64,000 bases of DNA, taken from NCBI RefSeq assembly GCF_020991455.1, contig NZ_JAJMOX010000009.1, positions 62,001-126,000 on the forward strand. Reading direction: 5' to 3'. A program made the translations under genes and the position numbers. The DNA is from Flavobacterium sp. JAS (lineage in GTDB: Bacteria > Bacteroidota > Bacteroidia > Flavobacteriales > Flavobacteriaceae). This document shows, one piece after another, positions 44,609 to 53,234 of the stretch; the stretch's first letter is position 1; the number at the start of each line of letters is the position of its first letter. Under the pieces are notes generated by a model, which saw only the letters and a program-made list of their open reading frames with translations, did no database searches and was not told where the DNA came from.

Positions 44609-47600
44609 TTAGAATGATAATTTTAAAACTCCACCGATTGATCTTTGTGATGGGTTAGATCCGAATTCTCCGAAATCTGAAATCGCACGTTGTGCTCCGT
44701 ATGTTGATACTTCTGGGTCAACGTAAGGGTTGTCGCCAGGTGTCCACATGAAAAGATTTCTTGCATAAACTCCAAGTGTGATTTTGTTTAGCCCCATGTT
44801 TTTGCTTAATGCAGAAGGGAAATCATAGTTAAAGTTAACCTCTCTTAATCTAACAAAAGTTTTGTCGATTACGTGGTTGTTTTCGTAAGCAGGATTATCC
44901 TGAGTGTTATAGAAAGAATTTATTTTAGCAAAAGTAACTGGAGTTGTATTTTCTGTATATGTTACAGCACCTGTAGTTGCGTCTACGTGTTCGTTAACAG
45001 AGTTAGGAACGATAAATGTATTTCTGTCATTATATGTAGTTTCAATACCATTTCCTACGAAATGAGAAAGTCTTTTAGTATAAGAGTACATTTCTCCACC
45101 TTCTTTCCAATCTAATGAAAATCCTAGGTTGAAGTTTTTGTATTTAAAAGTATTTTGTAAACCCATTACGAAATCACGTTGTGAGTTTCCAACACGTTGA
45201 ATACCATCGCTAAGTTCGTACATTCCTGTGCTTGCATTTACGACAGTTTGCCCTGCTGCATTTGTTTTAGGAACATAAGCATAATATTCTCCTATTGGTA
45301 GTCCTTTAGTCGCTCTGTAAGTTACTGAATAACCAGTAGCTAAATCGATAGTGTCAAATCCTTCAGCAGTCTTTGTAACTTCGTTTAAGTTCTTAGTGAA
45401 CGTGTAAGTAATATTCCAAGTGAAGTCTTTGTTTTTAATTGGACTTCCAGTAAGAGATAGCTCGATACCTTTGTTTACAATTTCTGCAGCATTAATAGCT
45501 TTAGATGTAAATCCTGTAGATGGGTCTAAAGGTAAAAATACAATTAGGTCAGAAGTTGTTTTATGATATAAAGCAAGATCATAGCTAATTCTGTTTTTTA
45601 AGAAAGATCCTTCAGCTCCAACTTCAAATTCAACTGTAGACTCTGGTTTTAATTGGGAGTTTCCAAGTCTTGCAGATGCTTCGTAGTAACTAACTCCTCC
45701 AATTGGAGATGTTATAACACCAAAGTTTGCTAAAGCTGATCCAGGTACATATGCATTTTCAGTATTGTATGGTTCAGTGTCATTTGCAATTTTAGAAGCT
45801 GCACCTCTTAATTTTAAGAAAGTACTACCGTTATCAATAACAATGGCTCCAAGAGACGCTGCAGGATAAAAGTATGAATTGTTACCAATTGGTAATGTAG
45901 AAGTGACATCTTGTCTTCCTGTAATGGTAGCGAAATATCTGTTTTTGAAAGCAAATTCAGCAGATGCATAAACAGCACCAGTTTTTCTTACCAAGTTATT
46001 TTGTGTAATTACTGGTCTTGACGCTGAGTTAGAAAGCTCATAGTAGTTTTTAATACCTAGACCTGTAACTGTATTGAATAATTCGTCAGTTTCTCTTTTG
46101 TTAAAGTTCACACCTCCTAAAAGATTTAAAGTCCAGTCTTCGCTTAAATTTGTATTGTAGTTAAGGTTGAAGAAAGTGTCAAATTCACTATATTCTGATC
46201 TTCCTTCTGTAACTCCACCTACAATTACGTTTTTAGCACCAAATTGAGGGCTTCCTGGTTCGTAATCTACAATAGATCCATAACTTTTGAATCTTTCAGA
46301 TCTTACGTTACCTCCAACTTGCCATGTAGCAGTAATTTTGTCAGTAATTTTATAACCTAAGTTTACGTTTCCAAAAAGGTTATTTCCGTAAATTTTTGTA
46401 CTGTTTTCGTTTATTGAAAAATAAGGATTTCCAGCATAAGGAGTAAAGTAATAACTAGCGTTGTTAAACGGGTTGTTTTTGTAGTCCGCTAAATCAACGA
46501 TACTGATATCTGTTGGAATTTGTAACAATTCTTGTTGCAATGTTGAACCTTGACCAGCGTCATCACCTTGTCCTGTATTTACAACACCTTGGTCTTTGTA
46601 AACATAATTGATAGATGTTCTTAATGTGAATTTGTTTGATTTCAATCCACCATTAAATCCTAAAGATTGTTTTTTGTATAAATCAGCATCAGAAGGCACA
46701 ACTCCATCACTGTTTACGTTTGAAAATACTAAAGAGAAATCAGAAGTATCACCACCACCACTAAGAGTTACAGATTGTGTAGATAATGTTCCTGTGTTGT
46801 AGAAATCTCTTACATTGTCTTTTAATCCTACGTAAGGTTTGATTTGTTGAGTGTTTTGGTATATTGTTCCCCAAGGTCTAACTTCTCCATTGAAGGCAGG
46901 TCCCCAAGAACCATTTTCATTACTGTAAGAATTAGATCCTGAATATCCAACACCATTCCATCCTTGTCCAAATTGGTTTTGTAAGTGAGGAACTCTTGCT
47001 ACTTCACTGAATTCTGTTGAAGCTAATAAGTCAACTTTAATTCCAGTGTTTGCTTTTCCTTTTTTAGTTGTAATAATGATTACACCACCACCAGCTCTTG
47101 AACCGTATAATGCAGATGCAGCAGCACCTTTAAGAACTGTCATGCTCTCTATATTGTTAGGGTCAAGGTCACTAATACCGTTACCAGCATCGTAAGATCT
47201 TGTAGTTGTTGCTACTCCGTCATTACCAGTACCTGATCCACTATTGTTAATTGGAGATCCATCAACAACGTAAAGAGGGCCAGCATTTCCTGTAATAGTG
47301 TTTAAACCACGGATGATTACTTTAGTTGACGCTCCCGGTTGAGATGGAGCTGAAATATCAACCCCGGCAATTTTACCAGAAAGTGTTTCAAATGGGTTTG
47401 TGTTTACTACAGCAGTAATTTGTTCAGATTTTAAAGTTGTTGTTGCGTAACCAAGAGATTTTTTCTCTCTTTTGATACCAAAAGCAGTTACAACAACACC
47501 TTCTAGTTCTTGTGCACCAGCATCGGCTAATTTTACATTCACAGCAGATGAAGAAGCTGTTACCTCTTGGGTTTTCATCCCAATGTAGCTAAATACCAAA

Positions 47601-47809
47601 ACTTGGCTTGAAGATGCTTTGATAGAGTATTTACCATCAAAGTCTGTTTGCGTTCCTGTTTTTGTTCCTTTAACTAATACACTAACACCCGGTAAAGGCA
47701 TTCCTGCATTGTCAGAAACTGTTCCAGAAACAGCTCTTTCTTGCGCAAAAGTAAGTTGCGCAACTAGTACTAACAATAGTACTAAGAATCCATTGAACTT
47801 TAGTTTCAT
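44609..47809 (-). CDS. SusC/RagA TonB-linked outer membrane protein (first pair)
   Basis: 1066 residues. Signal peptide ending VAQLTFAQ. The N-terminal carboxypeptidase-regulatory-like domain (VSGTVSDNAGMPLPGVSVLV, about 28-47, with YSIKASSSQVLVFSYIGM) is followed by the plug domain (IRGLNTITG, LYVVDGSPI, IESMTVLKGAAASALYGSRAGGGVIII, about 165-240) and a large barrel ending RSIGGVLKLSF. It imports large ligands with SusD and the TonB system. No N-terminal STN domain for anti-sigma signalling is present. Its first 125 residues are almost the same as those of the other SusC protein, while the barrels differ, so ligands probably differ. Confidence 0.95.
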   Translation of the reverse strand: MKLKFNGFLVLLLVLVAQLTFAQERAVSGTVSDNAGMPLPGVSVLVKGTKTGTQTDFDGKYSIKASSSQVLVFSYIGMKTQEVTASSSAVNVKLADAGAQELEGVVVTAFGIKREKKSLGYATTTLKSEQITAVVNTNPFETLSGKIAGVDISAPSQPGASTKVIIRGLNTITGNAGPLYVVDGSPINNSGSGTGNDGVATTTRSYDAGNGISDLDPNNIESMTVLKGAAASALYGSRAGGGVIIITTKKGKANTGIKVDLLASTEFSEVARVPHLQNQFGQGWNGVGYSGSNSYSNENGSWGPAFNGEVRPWGTIYQNTQQIKPYVGLKDNVRDFYNTGTLSTQSVTLSGGGDTSDFSLVFSNVNSDGVVPSDADLYKKQSLGFNGGLKSNKFTLRTSINYVYKDQGVVNTGQGDDAGQGSTLQQELLQIPTDISIVDLADYKNNPFNNASYYFTPYAGNPYFSINENSTKIYGNNLFGNVNLGYKITDKITATWQVGGNVRSERFKSYGSIVDYEPGSPQFGAKNVIVGGVTEGRSEYSEFDTFFNLNYNTNLSEDWTLNLLGGVNFNKRETDELFNTVTGLGIKNYYELSNSASRPVITQNNLVRKTGAVYASAEFAFKNRYFATITGRQDVTSTLPIGNNSYFYPAASLGAIVIDNGSTFLKLRGAASKIANDTEPYNTENAYVPGSALANFGVITSPIGGVSYYEASARLGNSQLKPESTVEFEVGAEGSFLKNRISYDLALYHKTTSDLIVFLPLDPSTGFTSKAINAAEIVNKGIELSLTGSPIKNKDFTWNITYTFTKNLNEVTKTAEGFDTIDLATGYSVTYRATKGLPIGEYYAYVPKTNAAGQTVVNASTGMYELSDGIQRVGNSQRDFVMGLQNTFKYKNFNLGFSLDWKEGGEMYSYTKRLSHFVGNGIETTYNDRNTFIVPNSVNEHVDATTGAVTYTENTTPVTFAKINSFYNTQDNPAYENNHVIDKTFVRLREVNFNYDFPSALSKNMGLNKITLGVYARNLFMWTPGDNPYVDPEVSTYGAQRAISDFGEFGSNPSQRSIGGVLKLSF

Positions 47810-47834
47810 TTTTAAATATTTTGAATTAGTTCGA

Positions 47835-47857
47835 CAAAAATCTTAATAATTTGTTAA
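47835..47857 (-). promoter_or_regulatory. Shared pre-SusC motif, first locus
   Basis: On the minus strand TTAACAAATTATTAAGAT followed by TTTTG. It matches the motif at 53195-53217 in 20 of 23 positions and lies 26 nt upstream of the start codon. GATTTTTG resembles the -7 box TAnnTTTG with G in place of the first T, so it may be a promoter. Confidence 0.45.
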
Positions 47858-48335
47858 TCTACCTAATATAAAAAGCTTTTTTTTTAGTTAAATTATGATT
47901 TTGAGGTAGGAAATTGCTCTTTTATTGATAAAAAGCGTCTTAAAATTGCAAATCCGTAATTTTTAGTGTTAAATTTGAGAATAATTAAAAATATTACCAA
48001 GGCAACAAATGTTAAATTTATTGTAGAAGCCTATTCAATTGTTTTTTTTATAACTTTTGTCTTTGGAAAACAGGCAGGCTTAAGTATTGTATTTTGTTAA
48101 AAACGTCATGATTCTGCAATAGAGTATTTATTCTGTAAAAGACAATGGAGTAAAAGGTGATGTAGTTTGAAGAATAAGTAGATTTGTTTTTTGAGTATTA
48201 AAATTTGAAAGAAGCTTCTTTTTTATATGTTTTCGATTGCAATCTGCTTGGTTTGTGTCTTTTTAATTGATGATTTAATCGTGAATATTTTTTTTGGTAA
48301 TGTAAATTTATTGTAAAGAAATTTTTAAAATAAAA

Positions 48336-48370
48336 ACAGTTGCAAAAAGATTTCTTTCTGCAACTGTTTT
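48336..48370 (-). terminator. Terminator of the second SusC/SusD operon
   Basis: AAAACAGTTGCA and TGCAACTGTTTT form a twelve-pair stem around an eleven-base loop. On the minus strand it is followed by T-rich sequence. It lies 27 nt after the SusD-like gene of the second pair. Confidence 0.8.
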
Positions 48371-48396
48371 GAATTAATATGATTAATGTTTTATGA

Positions 48397-49857
48397 TTAA
48401 AACTTATCCCAAAATAATTTTGTTGCTACTGCATCTCCTCCGATTGCTGAACTTGCTTCTGTGTAGCTTGCTTTGTTCAAAGACTGTTCGATAATTGGAT
48501 ATGTATAACGAAGAGGTAGTACTGATACGGCATCTGCTGGTGTTGCTAAAACCGGGAAGTCAAGTCTTCTATATGAAGACCAGCCTTCAAATGGACTGTT
48601 GTATGTAGCAATCCAGCTTTGAGTTCCAATTTTTTGTTTCCATGTTCCTGTAGCGGTTGTGTATGCAACTGCTGGATTTGCTAAATATGTCGTTGCATCT
48701 GCTGCGGTTCCTCCCCAATCTAATATTGATGCTGTTATAGCTGCGTTATAATGAGATTCAGCATCCGCAGGAGTTCCGTAAAGAGATCTTTCCGCGGCTT
48801 CTGCTAATAAGAACTGAGTCTCGGCATAATCTAGAATTGTTCCTGGATAATCAGGTACTTGAACTGTTGGTGTTATATGCGTTGTATTTGCGAATGAATT
48901 ACTTGCGCCATTTTCGCCTCCAATATATTCTATTTGAGGTGTGGATGGGTCATCTTGATTGCTGTCAAAATATTTTGCTAATCTTGGATCTTCCAAGGTT
49001 TGCATCGCATCAATTAATGTACTTGTTGGAACGAAATCTGAACGACCACTTGCGACAAGATCTACATATAAAGGATTTGTATTTGGTGTAGCAGTTAAGT
49101 ATTTTAAATCTGCATTATCAAGATTTGATTCAAATACAAAAGGAGCGGCACTAGAGACAGTTGCTTGTGCTAAGGCGCTTTCAGATGGAATATCTGATAT
49201 GGTAATACCCATTCTTAGTTTTAGTGTATTTGCAAATTTAAGCCACTTAGTTATGTCGCCACTGTACATCCTATCACTACCTCCAAAACTTTTTCCGCCT
49301 GTATTTAGATTTGCAATAGCCTTGTTTAATCTACCAATAAGATCTTTGTAGATAGTAAGGGCATCATCGTATTTAGGAGTTTTGTAGTTTAAGTTTAAAG
49401 CTTGAGTATAAGGAACGTTTCCAAATGTGTCTACTAAAACTGAATAAGTATAAACATTTAAAATTTCTATAATAGCAAGTTTGTTTTGCTTGTCTAACGG
49501 ATTTTCGGTTAAGCCAAGAGGAGTGTTTGTGATGTTTTTAGCACTCTGATCAAGGTCTTTTAATACGTCTTTATATAGAAATTGCCAATGTTGTTCCGGA
49601 ATTGTTCGTGTTACTAAATCATAGTTACTTTCATCGGTATAAACGGTTTCTGTCCAGTATTGATTTAGCAATCTGAAGATATTGTTGTTTACGTTGGTAT
49701 TGACCATTTGGTCAACTAAGCTCTTTTGAGCACTAGTAAATAAAGCTTCTCCAGGTACATTTGATGGATCTTTAACGTTCACGTTTAAGTCTTCTATATT
49801 CTCAGAGCAAGACCATATTGATATTGCTGCGAGTAGAATTAAAGATATTTTTTTCAT
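48397..49857 (-). CDS. SusD/RagB-like outer membrane lipoprotein (second pair)
   Basis: 486 residues. Lipoprotein signal MKKISLILLAAISIWSC followed by Ser-Glu. SusD-like features: LLNQYWTETVYTDES, WQFLYKDVLKDLDQSA, DTFGNVPYTQAL, YKDLIGRLNKAIANL, KWLKFANTLKLRMGITI and YAETQFLLAEAAERSLY. It shares the overall plan of the first SusD-like protein but not the sequence detail, so its ligand is probably different. It lies 12 nt after the second SusC gene. Surface-located; it captures ligand for the SusC channel. Confidence 0.9.
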   Translation of the reverse strand: MKKISLILLAAISIWSCSENIEDLNVNVKDPSNVPGEALFTSAQKSLVDQMVNTNVNNNIFRLLNQYWTETVYTDESNYDLVTRTIPEQHWQFLYKDVLKDLDQSAKNITNTPLGLTENPLDKQNKLAIIEILNVYTYSVLVDTFGNVPYTQALNLNYKTPKYDDALTIYKDLIGRLNKAIANLNTGGKSFGGSDRMYSGDITKWLKFANTLKLRMGITISDIPSESALAQATVSSAAPFVFESNLDNADLKYLTATPNTNPLYVDLVASGRSDFVPTSTLIDAMQTLEDPRLAKYFDSNQDDPSTPQIEYIGGENGASNSFANTTHITPTVQVPDYPGTILDYAETQFLLAEAAERSLYGTPADAESHYNAAITASILDWGGTAADATTYLANPAVAYTTATGTWKQKIGTQSWIATYNSPFEGWSSYRRLDFPVLATPADAVSVLPLRYTYPIIEQSLNKASYTEASSAIGGDAVATKLFWDKF

Positions 49858-49868
49858 GATTTCTTGAT

Positions 49869-52800
49869 TTAAAATTGGATTTTAATGTTGAAGCTAATGT
49901 CTCTTGTAGATGGTAAAGATCCTGTTGAGTAGCCTTGCAAGTTACCTGCTCCTAATCCTGATTCAGGATCTGCGTCTGGTAGGTTTTTGTGTATAATCCA
50001 AAGGTTTGTTCCAACAATACTAAATGTCATTCCATTCATGAAAGTGTTTTTTAATACTTTTTCTGTTAGGGAGTATGAAATTGCAGTTTGTCTTAATTTA
50101 ATATAACTAGCATCATAAACAAATGCTTCGTCTGGTAGACCTCTTCTGTATCCTTGTGCTCCAAATCGGCTTGCGTTGATTCGGGTTGTATTTACAGATC
50201 CATCAGGATTTACTCCTGGGTTGATAAATCCTCCGCTATCAGCTCCAGAAGTTATAGGATTTCTAACAGGGTTTCCAAGGTCGTTTAAGAATGCTGTGTC
50301 ATCTGGTACACCAGTTGCTAAACCATAGTAGCGGTCTAATGAGAATATTTGTCCGCCTTTTTGCATGTCAATCAAAAATTCTAAAGAGAAGTTTTTGTAG
50401 GTGAACTTGTTGTTTAAACCACCTGTGTAATCTGGATTGGCATTCCCAATTGCATTGTCAGAAGTTGAAGTTTTAATGTATTGTCCATTAGCAGGATCAA
50501 CAACTCTTTGTCCGTTTAAGTAAGTATACTGAGTACCATAAATTACGCCGTATGGTTGTCCTACTGCGGCATTGATGGTTACACCTCCTTGAAAAGATCC
50601 TAATTGTAAGTTGTCAATACCATCTAAAAGATTTAATACTTTGTTTCGGTTTCTGGCCCAGTTTAGGTTTATTTCCCATGAGAAATTCTCTGTTTTTATT
50701 GGAGTACCATTTAGAGAGATTTCAATCCCTTTGTTTTCTATTTCTCCCGCATTAATTAATTCGTATAAATAACCAGTTGAAGAGGTTAGTCTCAATGGAA
50801 TTATCTGGTCGATTGAATTTGATTTGTAATAAGAGAAATCAAGACCAAGTCTCTTTTTAAAAAATGAAAGTTCTAAACCTGCTTCGTAACTTTTTGTACG
50901 TTCTGGTTTTAGATTTGGATTGTTTTTGGTATCTTTTACAGAGGCAGATGCAGCTCCAAAAGCTGTGTTTACAGCGTAAGTGTCTAGAATTCTATCGAAG
51001 CCTGGGCTGTTTCCAACTTCGGCATAATTAAGTCTTACTTTTCCAAATGATAACCAGTCTGCATCTATAAATTTAGAGAATACAAAACTTGATGAAACTG
51101 ATGGGTAGTAATAAGAGCTATTTGCCTCAGGAAGTGTTGAAGAGTGGTCTCTTCGAATTGTTCCTTCAAGGAATAAGTAATCTGCATATCCAAAAGAAGC
51201 ACTTGCATAAATACCGTCAACTCCAATTGATTCTTCTCTTTCAATAGGTGCTAAAAGTGGACTTGCTGTATTTTGTAATGCGTATAATTTTGGGATGGCT
51301 AATCCTCCATTTGTTGCTGCAAAGATAGAATTGTAAAAACTTCTTCTAATGTTTACACCGACTACTCCTTTAAGGTTTAATTTTTCAGTAATATCTGTGT
51401 TGTAGTTTAACATGAAATCATAGTTGTACTCGCTAAAGCCTATGTTTTTTCTTGAATATCCTGATGGAGCAGGGCTTCTGTTGGTAGATCCATCGCCTCC
51501 GCCAGTTCCAATTCCAAAATTACCAGGTACACTACCAATTGCTCTTCTTTCTTCTTGAAGTTCGTCATAAGTATCGACAGACATTCTTCCGAAAGCATCT
51601 AGCCAGCTTGCAATTTTATAGTTTAATGAAATATTACCAATAAATCTGCTTCTGCTGTCTGATTCATAATTTTCATAACGTTGAAAGTAAGGGTTGTCCC
51701 AGAATATTGGTGCTGGATTGGTATATGAATTTGGGTTCCATGTTACATTTCGTCCAGTTAAGTCGTAAGCTTGTTTTAGGCTTTTAAGGTCGACGTTAGT
51801 TTGCCACCATTGTCTAAAGTTACCAGCAATGTTGTCGTTGTAACCTGTGTTGTTTCTTCCAATTGTATTTGTTTTGGTGAAATTACCATATCCGGCTACT
51901 GTTAGTTTATCGTTGATAAGAGTTGATGCAGCTAATGTAAAGGTATTTCTTTTTAAAGTACTGTTTGGCATAAGACCTTTTTGATCGAGGTTGTTTATTC
52001 CTAATCTTAAATAGCCATTTTCTAAACCTTTATCTATCGAAATAGAATTAGTTACAGCTACAGGTTTTTCAAAGAATGTTATAGGTCCGTTTTTTGCAGC
52101 AACCCATGGAGTCGCTTTCATGTAGTTTGGAGATTCCGGGTAAAATGCATCCCATTGGTATACCAATAAATTTGGATTGAATGCTTGACCATAAGAAGCG
52201 TCTTCTGTTAAAGGGGTTACATTGTCTAAGACTCCGTCTCCATCTATGTCAATATGATCTAGGTAAGAATCTTCGTCCGGGCCATAGTAAGGGCCATATC
52301 CACCACCATATTGATTTTGATATTTTATAAAAGTGCTTTTATCAATAGATCCTACTGTCACACCTGAATTTACAGTTATAGAATATCCTTTTCCTTTTTT
52401 GTTTCCTTTTTTGGTTGTAATTACTACAACCCCGTTAGCAGCTCTTGATCCGTAAAGTGCACTTGCAGCAGATCCTTTAAGAACGTTTATAGACTCGATG
52501 TCTTCAGGGTTAATGTCAGATGCGGCACTACCGTAGTCGTAACCTGCTCCAGATTGTTCTTGGTCACGTGAGTTTGAGTTGTTGTTGCTTACCGGAACCC
52601 CGTCAATAACAAATAGGGCTTGGTTATTTCCGGTTAAAGATGAATTTCCTCTAATAACAATATTGGTTGAACCTCCAAAATTGGTGGTTCTTTTTACTTG
52701 CACCCCAGAAACTTTACCAGAGATTGCGTTTACAAAGTTGTCACTTTTTACTGCCGCAAGGTTTTCACCTTTTACTTCTTGCGTTGCGTATCCAAGAGAT

Positions 52801-53147
52801 TTTTTTTCTCTTGATAAACCTAAGGCTGTAACTACAACTTCTCCAAGTTGTTGGGCGTCTCCTGATAATTTGGCATTTACTTGAGATGAACTTGCAGCTA
52901 TTTCTTGAGATTTCATCCCAATGTAGCTAAAAATTAAAACTTGACTTGATGTTGCTTTGATGGAGTATTTACCATCAAAATCTGTTTGCGTTCCAGCTTT
53001 TGTACCTTTTACTAATACACTCACGCCTGGTAAAGGCATGCCTGCATCATCGGTAACAGTTCCTGAAACAGTTCTTTCTTGTGCAAAGGTTAGTTGCACG
53101 ATTAGTGCTAATAAAAGCACTAGAAATCTGTTTAACTTTGGTTTCAT
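49869..53147 (-). CDS. SusC/RagA TonB-linked outer membrane protein (second pair)
   Basis: 1092 residues. Signal peptide ending IVQLTFAQ. The carboxypeptidase-regulatory-like domain (VSGTVTDDAGMPLPGVSVLV) is followed by the plug (VIRGNSSLTGNNQALFVIDG, IESINVLKGSAASALYGSRA, GVVVITTKKGNKKGKG, about 160-235) and a barrel ending RDISFNIKIQF. Typical of TonB-linked import of large substrates with its SusD-like partner. It is transcribed from a site with the conserved upstream motif at 53195-53217. There is no STN domain and no sigma/anti-sigma pair nearby. Confidence 0.95.
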   Translation of the reverse strand: MKPKLNRFLVLLLALIVQLTFAQERTVSGTVTDDAGMPLPGVSVLVKGTKAGTQTDFDGKYSIKATSSQVLIFSYIGMKSQEIAASSSQVNAKLSGDAQQLGEVVVTALGLSREKKSLGYATQEVKGENLAAVKSDNFVNAISGKVSGVQVKRTTNFGGSTNIVIRGNSSLTGNNQALFVIDGVPVSNNNSNSRDQEQSGAGYDYGSAASDINPEDIESINVLKGSAASALYGSRAANGVVVITTKKGNKKGKGYSITVNSGVTVGSIDKSTFIKYQNQYGGGYGPYYGPDEDSYLDHIDIDGDGVLDNVTPLTEDASYGQAFNPNLLVYQWDAFYPESPNYMKATPWVAAKNGPITFFEKPVAVTNSISIDKGLENGYLRLGINNLDQKGLMPNSTLKRNTFTLAASTLINDKLTVAGYGNFTKTNTIGRNNTGYNDNIAGNFRQWWQTNVDLKSLKQAYDLTGRNVTWNPNSYTNPAPIFWDNPYFQRYENYESDSRSRFIGNISLNYKIASWLDAFGRMSVDTYDELQEERRAIGSVPGNFGIGTGGGDGSTNRSPAPSGYSRKNIGFSEYNYDFMLNYNTDITEKLNLKGVVGVNIRRSFYNSIFAATNGGLAIPKLYALQNTASPLLAPIEREESIGVDGIYASASFGYADYLFLEGTIRRDHSSTLPEANSSYYYPSVSSSFVFSKFIDADWLSFGKVRLNYAEVGNSPGFDRILDTYAVNTAFGAASASVKDTKNNPNLKPERTKSYEAGLELSFFKKRLGLDFSYYKSNSIDQIIPLRLTSSTGYLYELINAGEIENKGIEISLNGTPIKTENFSWEINLNWARNRNKVLNLLDGIDNLQLGSFQGGVTINAAVGQPYGVIYGTQYTYLNGQRVVDPANGQYIKTSTSDNAIGNANPDYTGGLNNKFTYKNFSLEFLIDMQKGGQIFSLDRYYGLATGVPDDTAFLNDLGNPVRNPITSGADSGGFINPGVNPDGSVNTTRINASRFGAQGYRRGLPDEAFVYDASYIKLRQTAISYSLTEKVLKNTFMNGMTFSIVGTNLWIIHKNLPDADPESGLGAGNLQGYSTGSLPSTRDISFNIKIQF

Positions 53148-53194
53148 ATTATCAAATATTTTGAATTAGTTATGTAATATTCGTAATTAATTCC

Positions 53195-53217
53195 CAAAAG
53201 TCCTAATATTTTGTTAA
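53195..53217 (-). promoter_or_regulatory. Shared pre-SusC motif, second locus
   Basis: On the minus strand TTAACAAAATATTAGGAC followed by TTTTG. It matches 20 of 23 positions of the motif at 47835-47857 and lies 48 nt upstream of the start codon. The nearby AAATATTTTGAATTAGTT (53153-53170) is also conserved between the two loci (47814-47831). Confidence 0.45.
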
Positions 53218-53234
53218 CAGATTTAAATTAGAGA

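Larger units (their letters stand above)
47810..48396. other. 587-nt region between the two SusC/SusD loci
   Basis: The SusC start side has the shared upstream motif (47835-47857) and the SusD side has the terminator (48336-48370). The middle (about 47870-48330) is AT-rich with no ORF of credible length, no RNA gene and no clear repeat; it probably only spaces the two operons or holds undetected regulatory sites. Confidence 0.6.

Noticed and set aside
48959..49351. 130-codon ORF antisense to the second SusD gene
   Set aside because: It is fully inside a well-supported gene and lacks any recognised motif.
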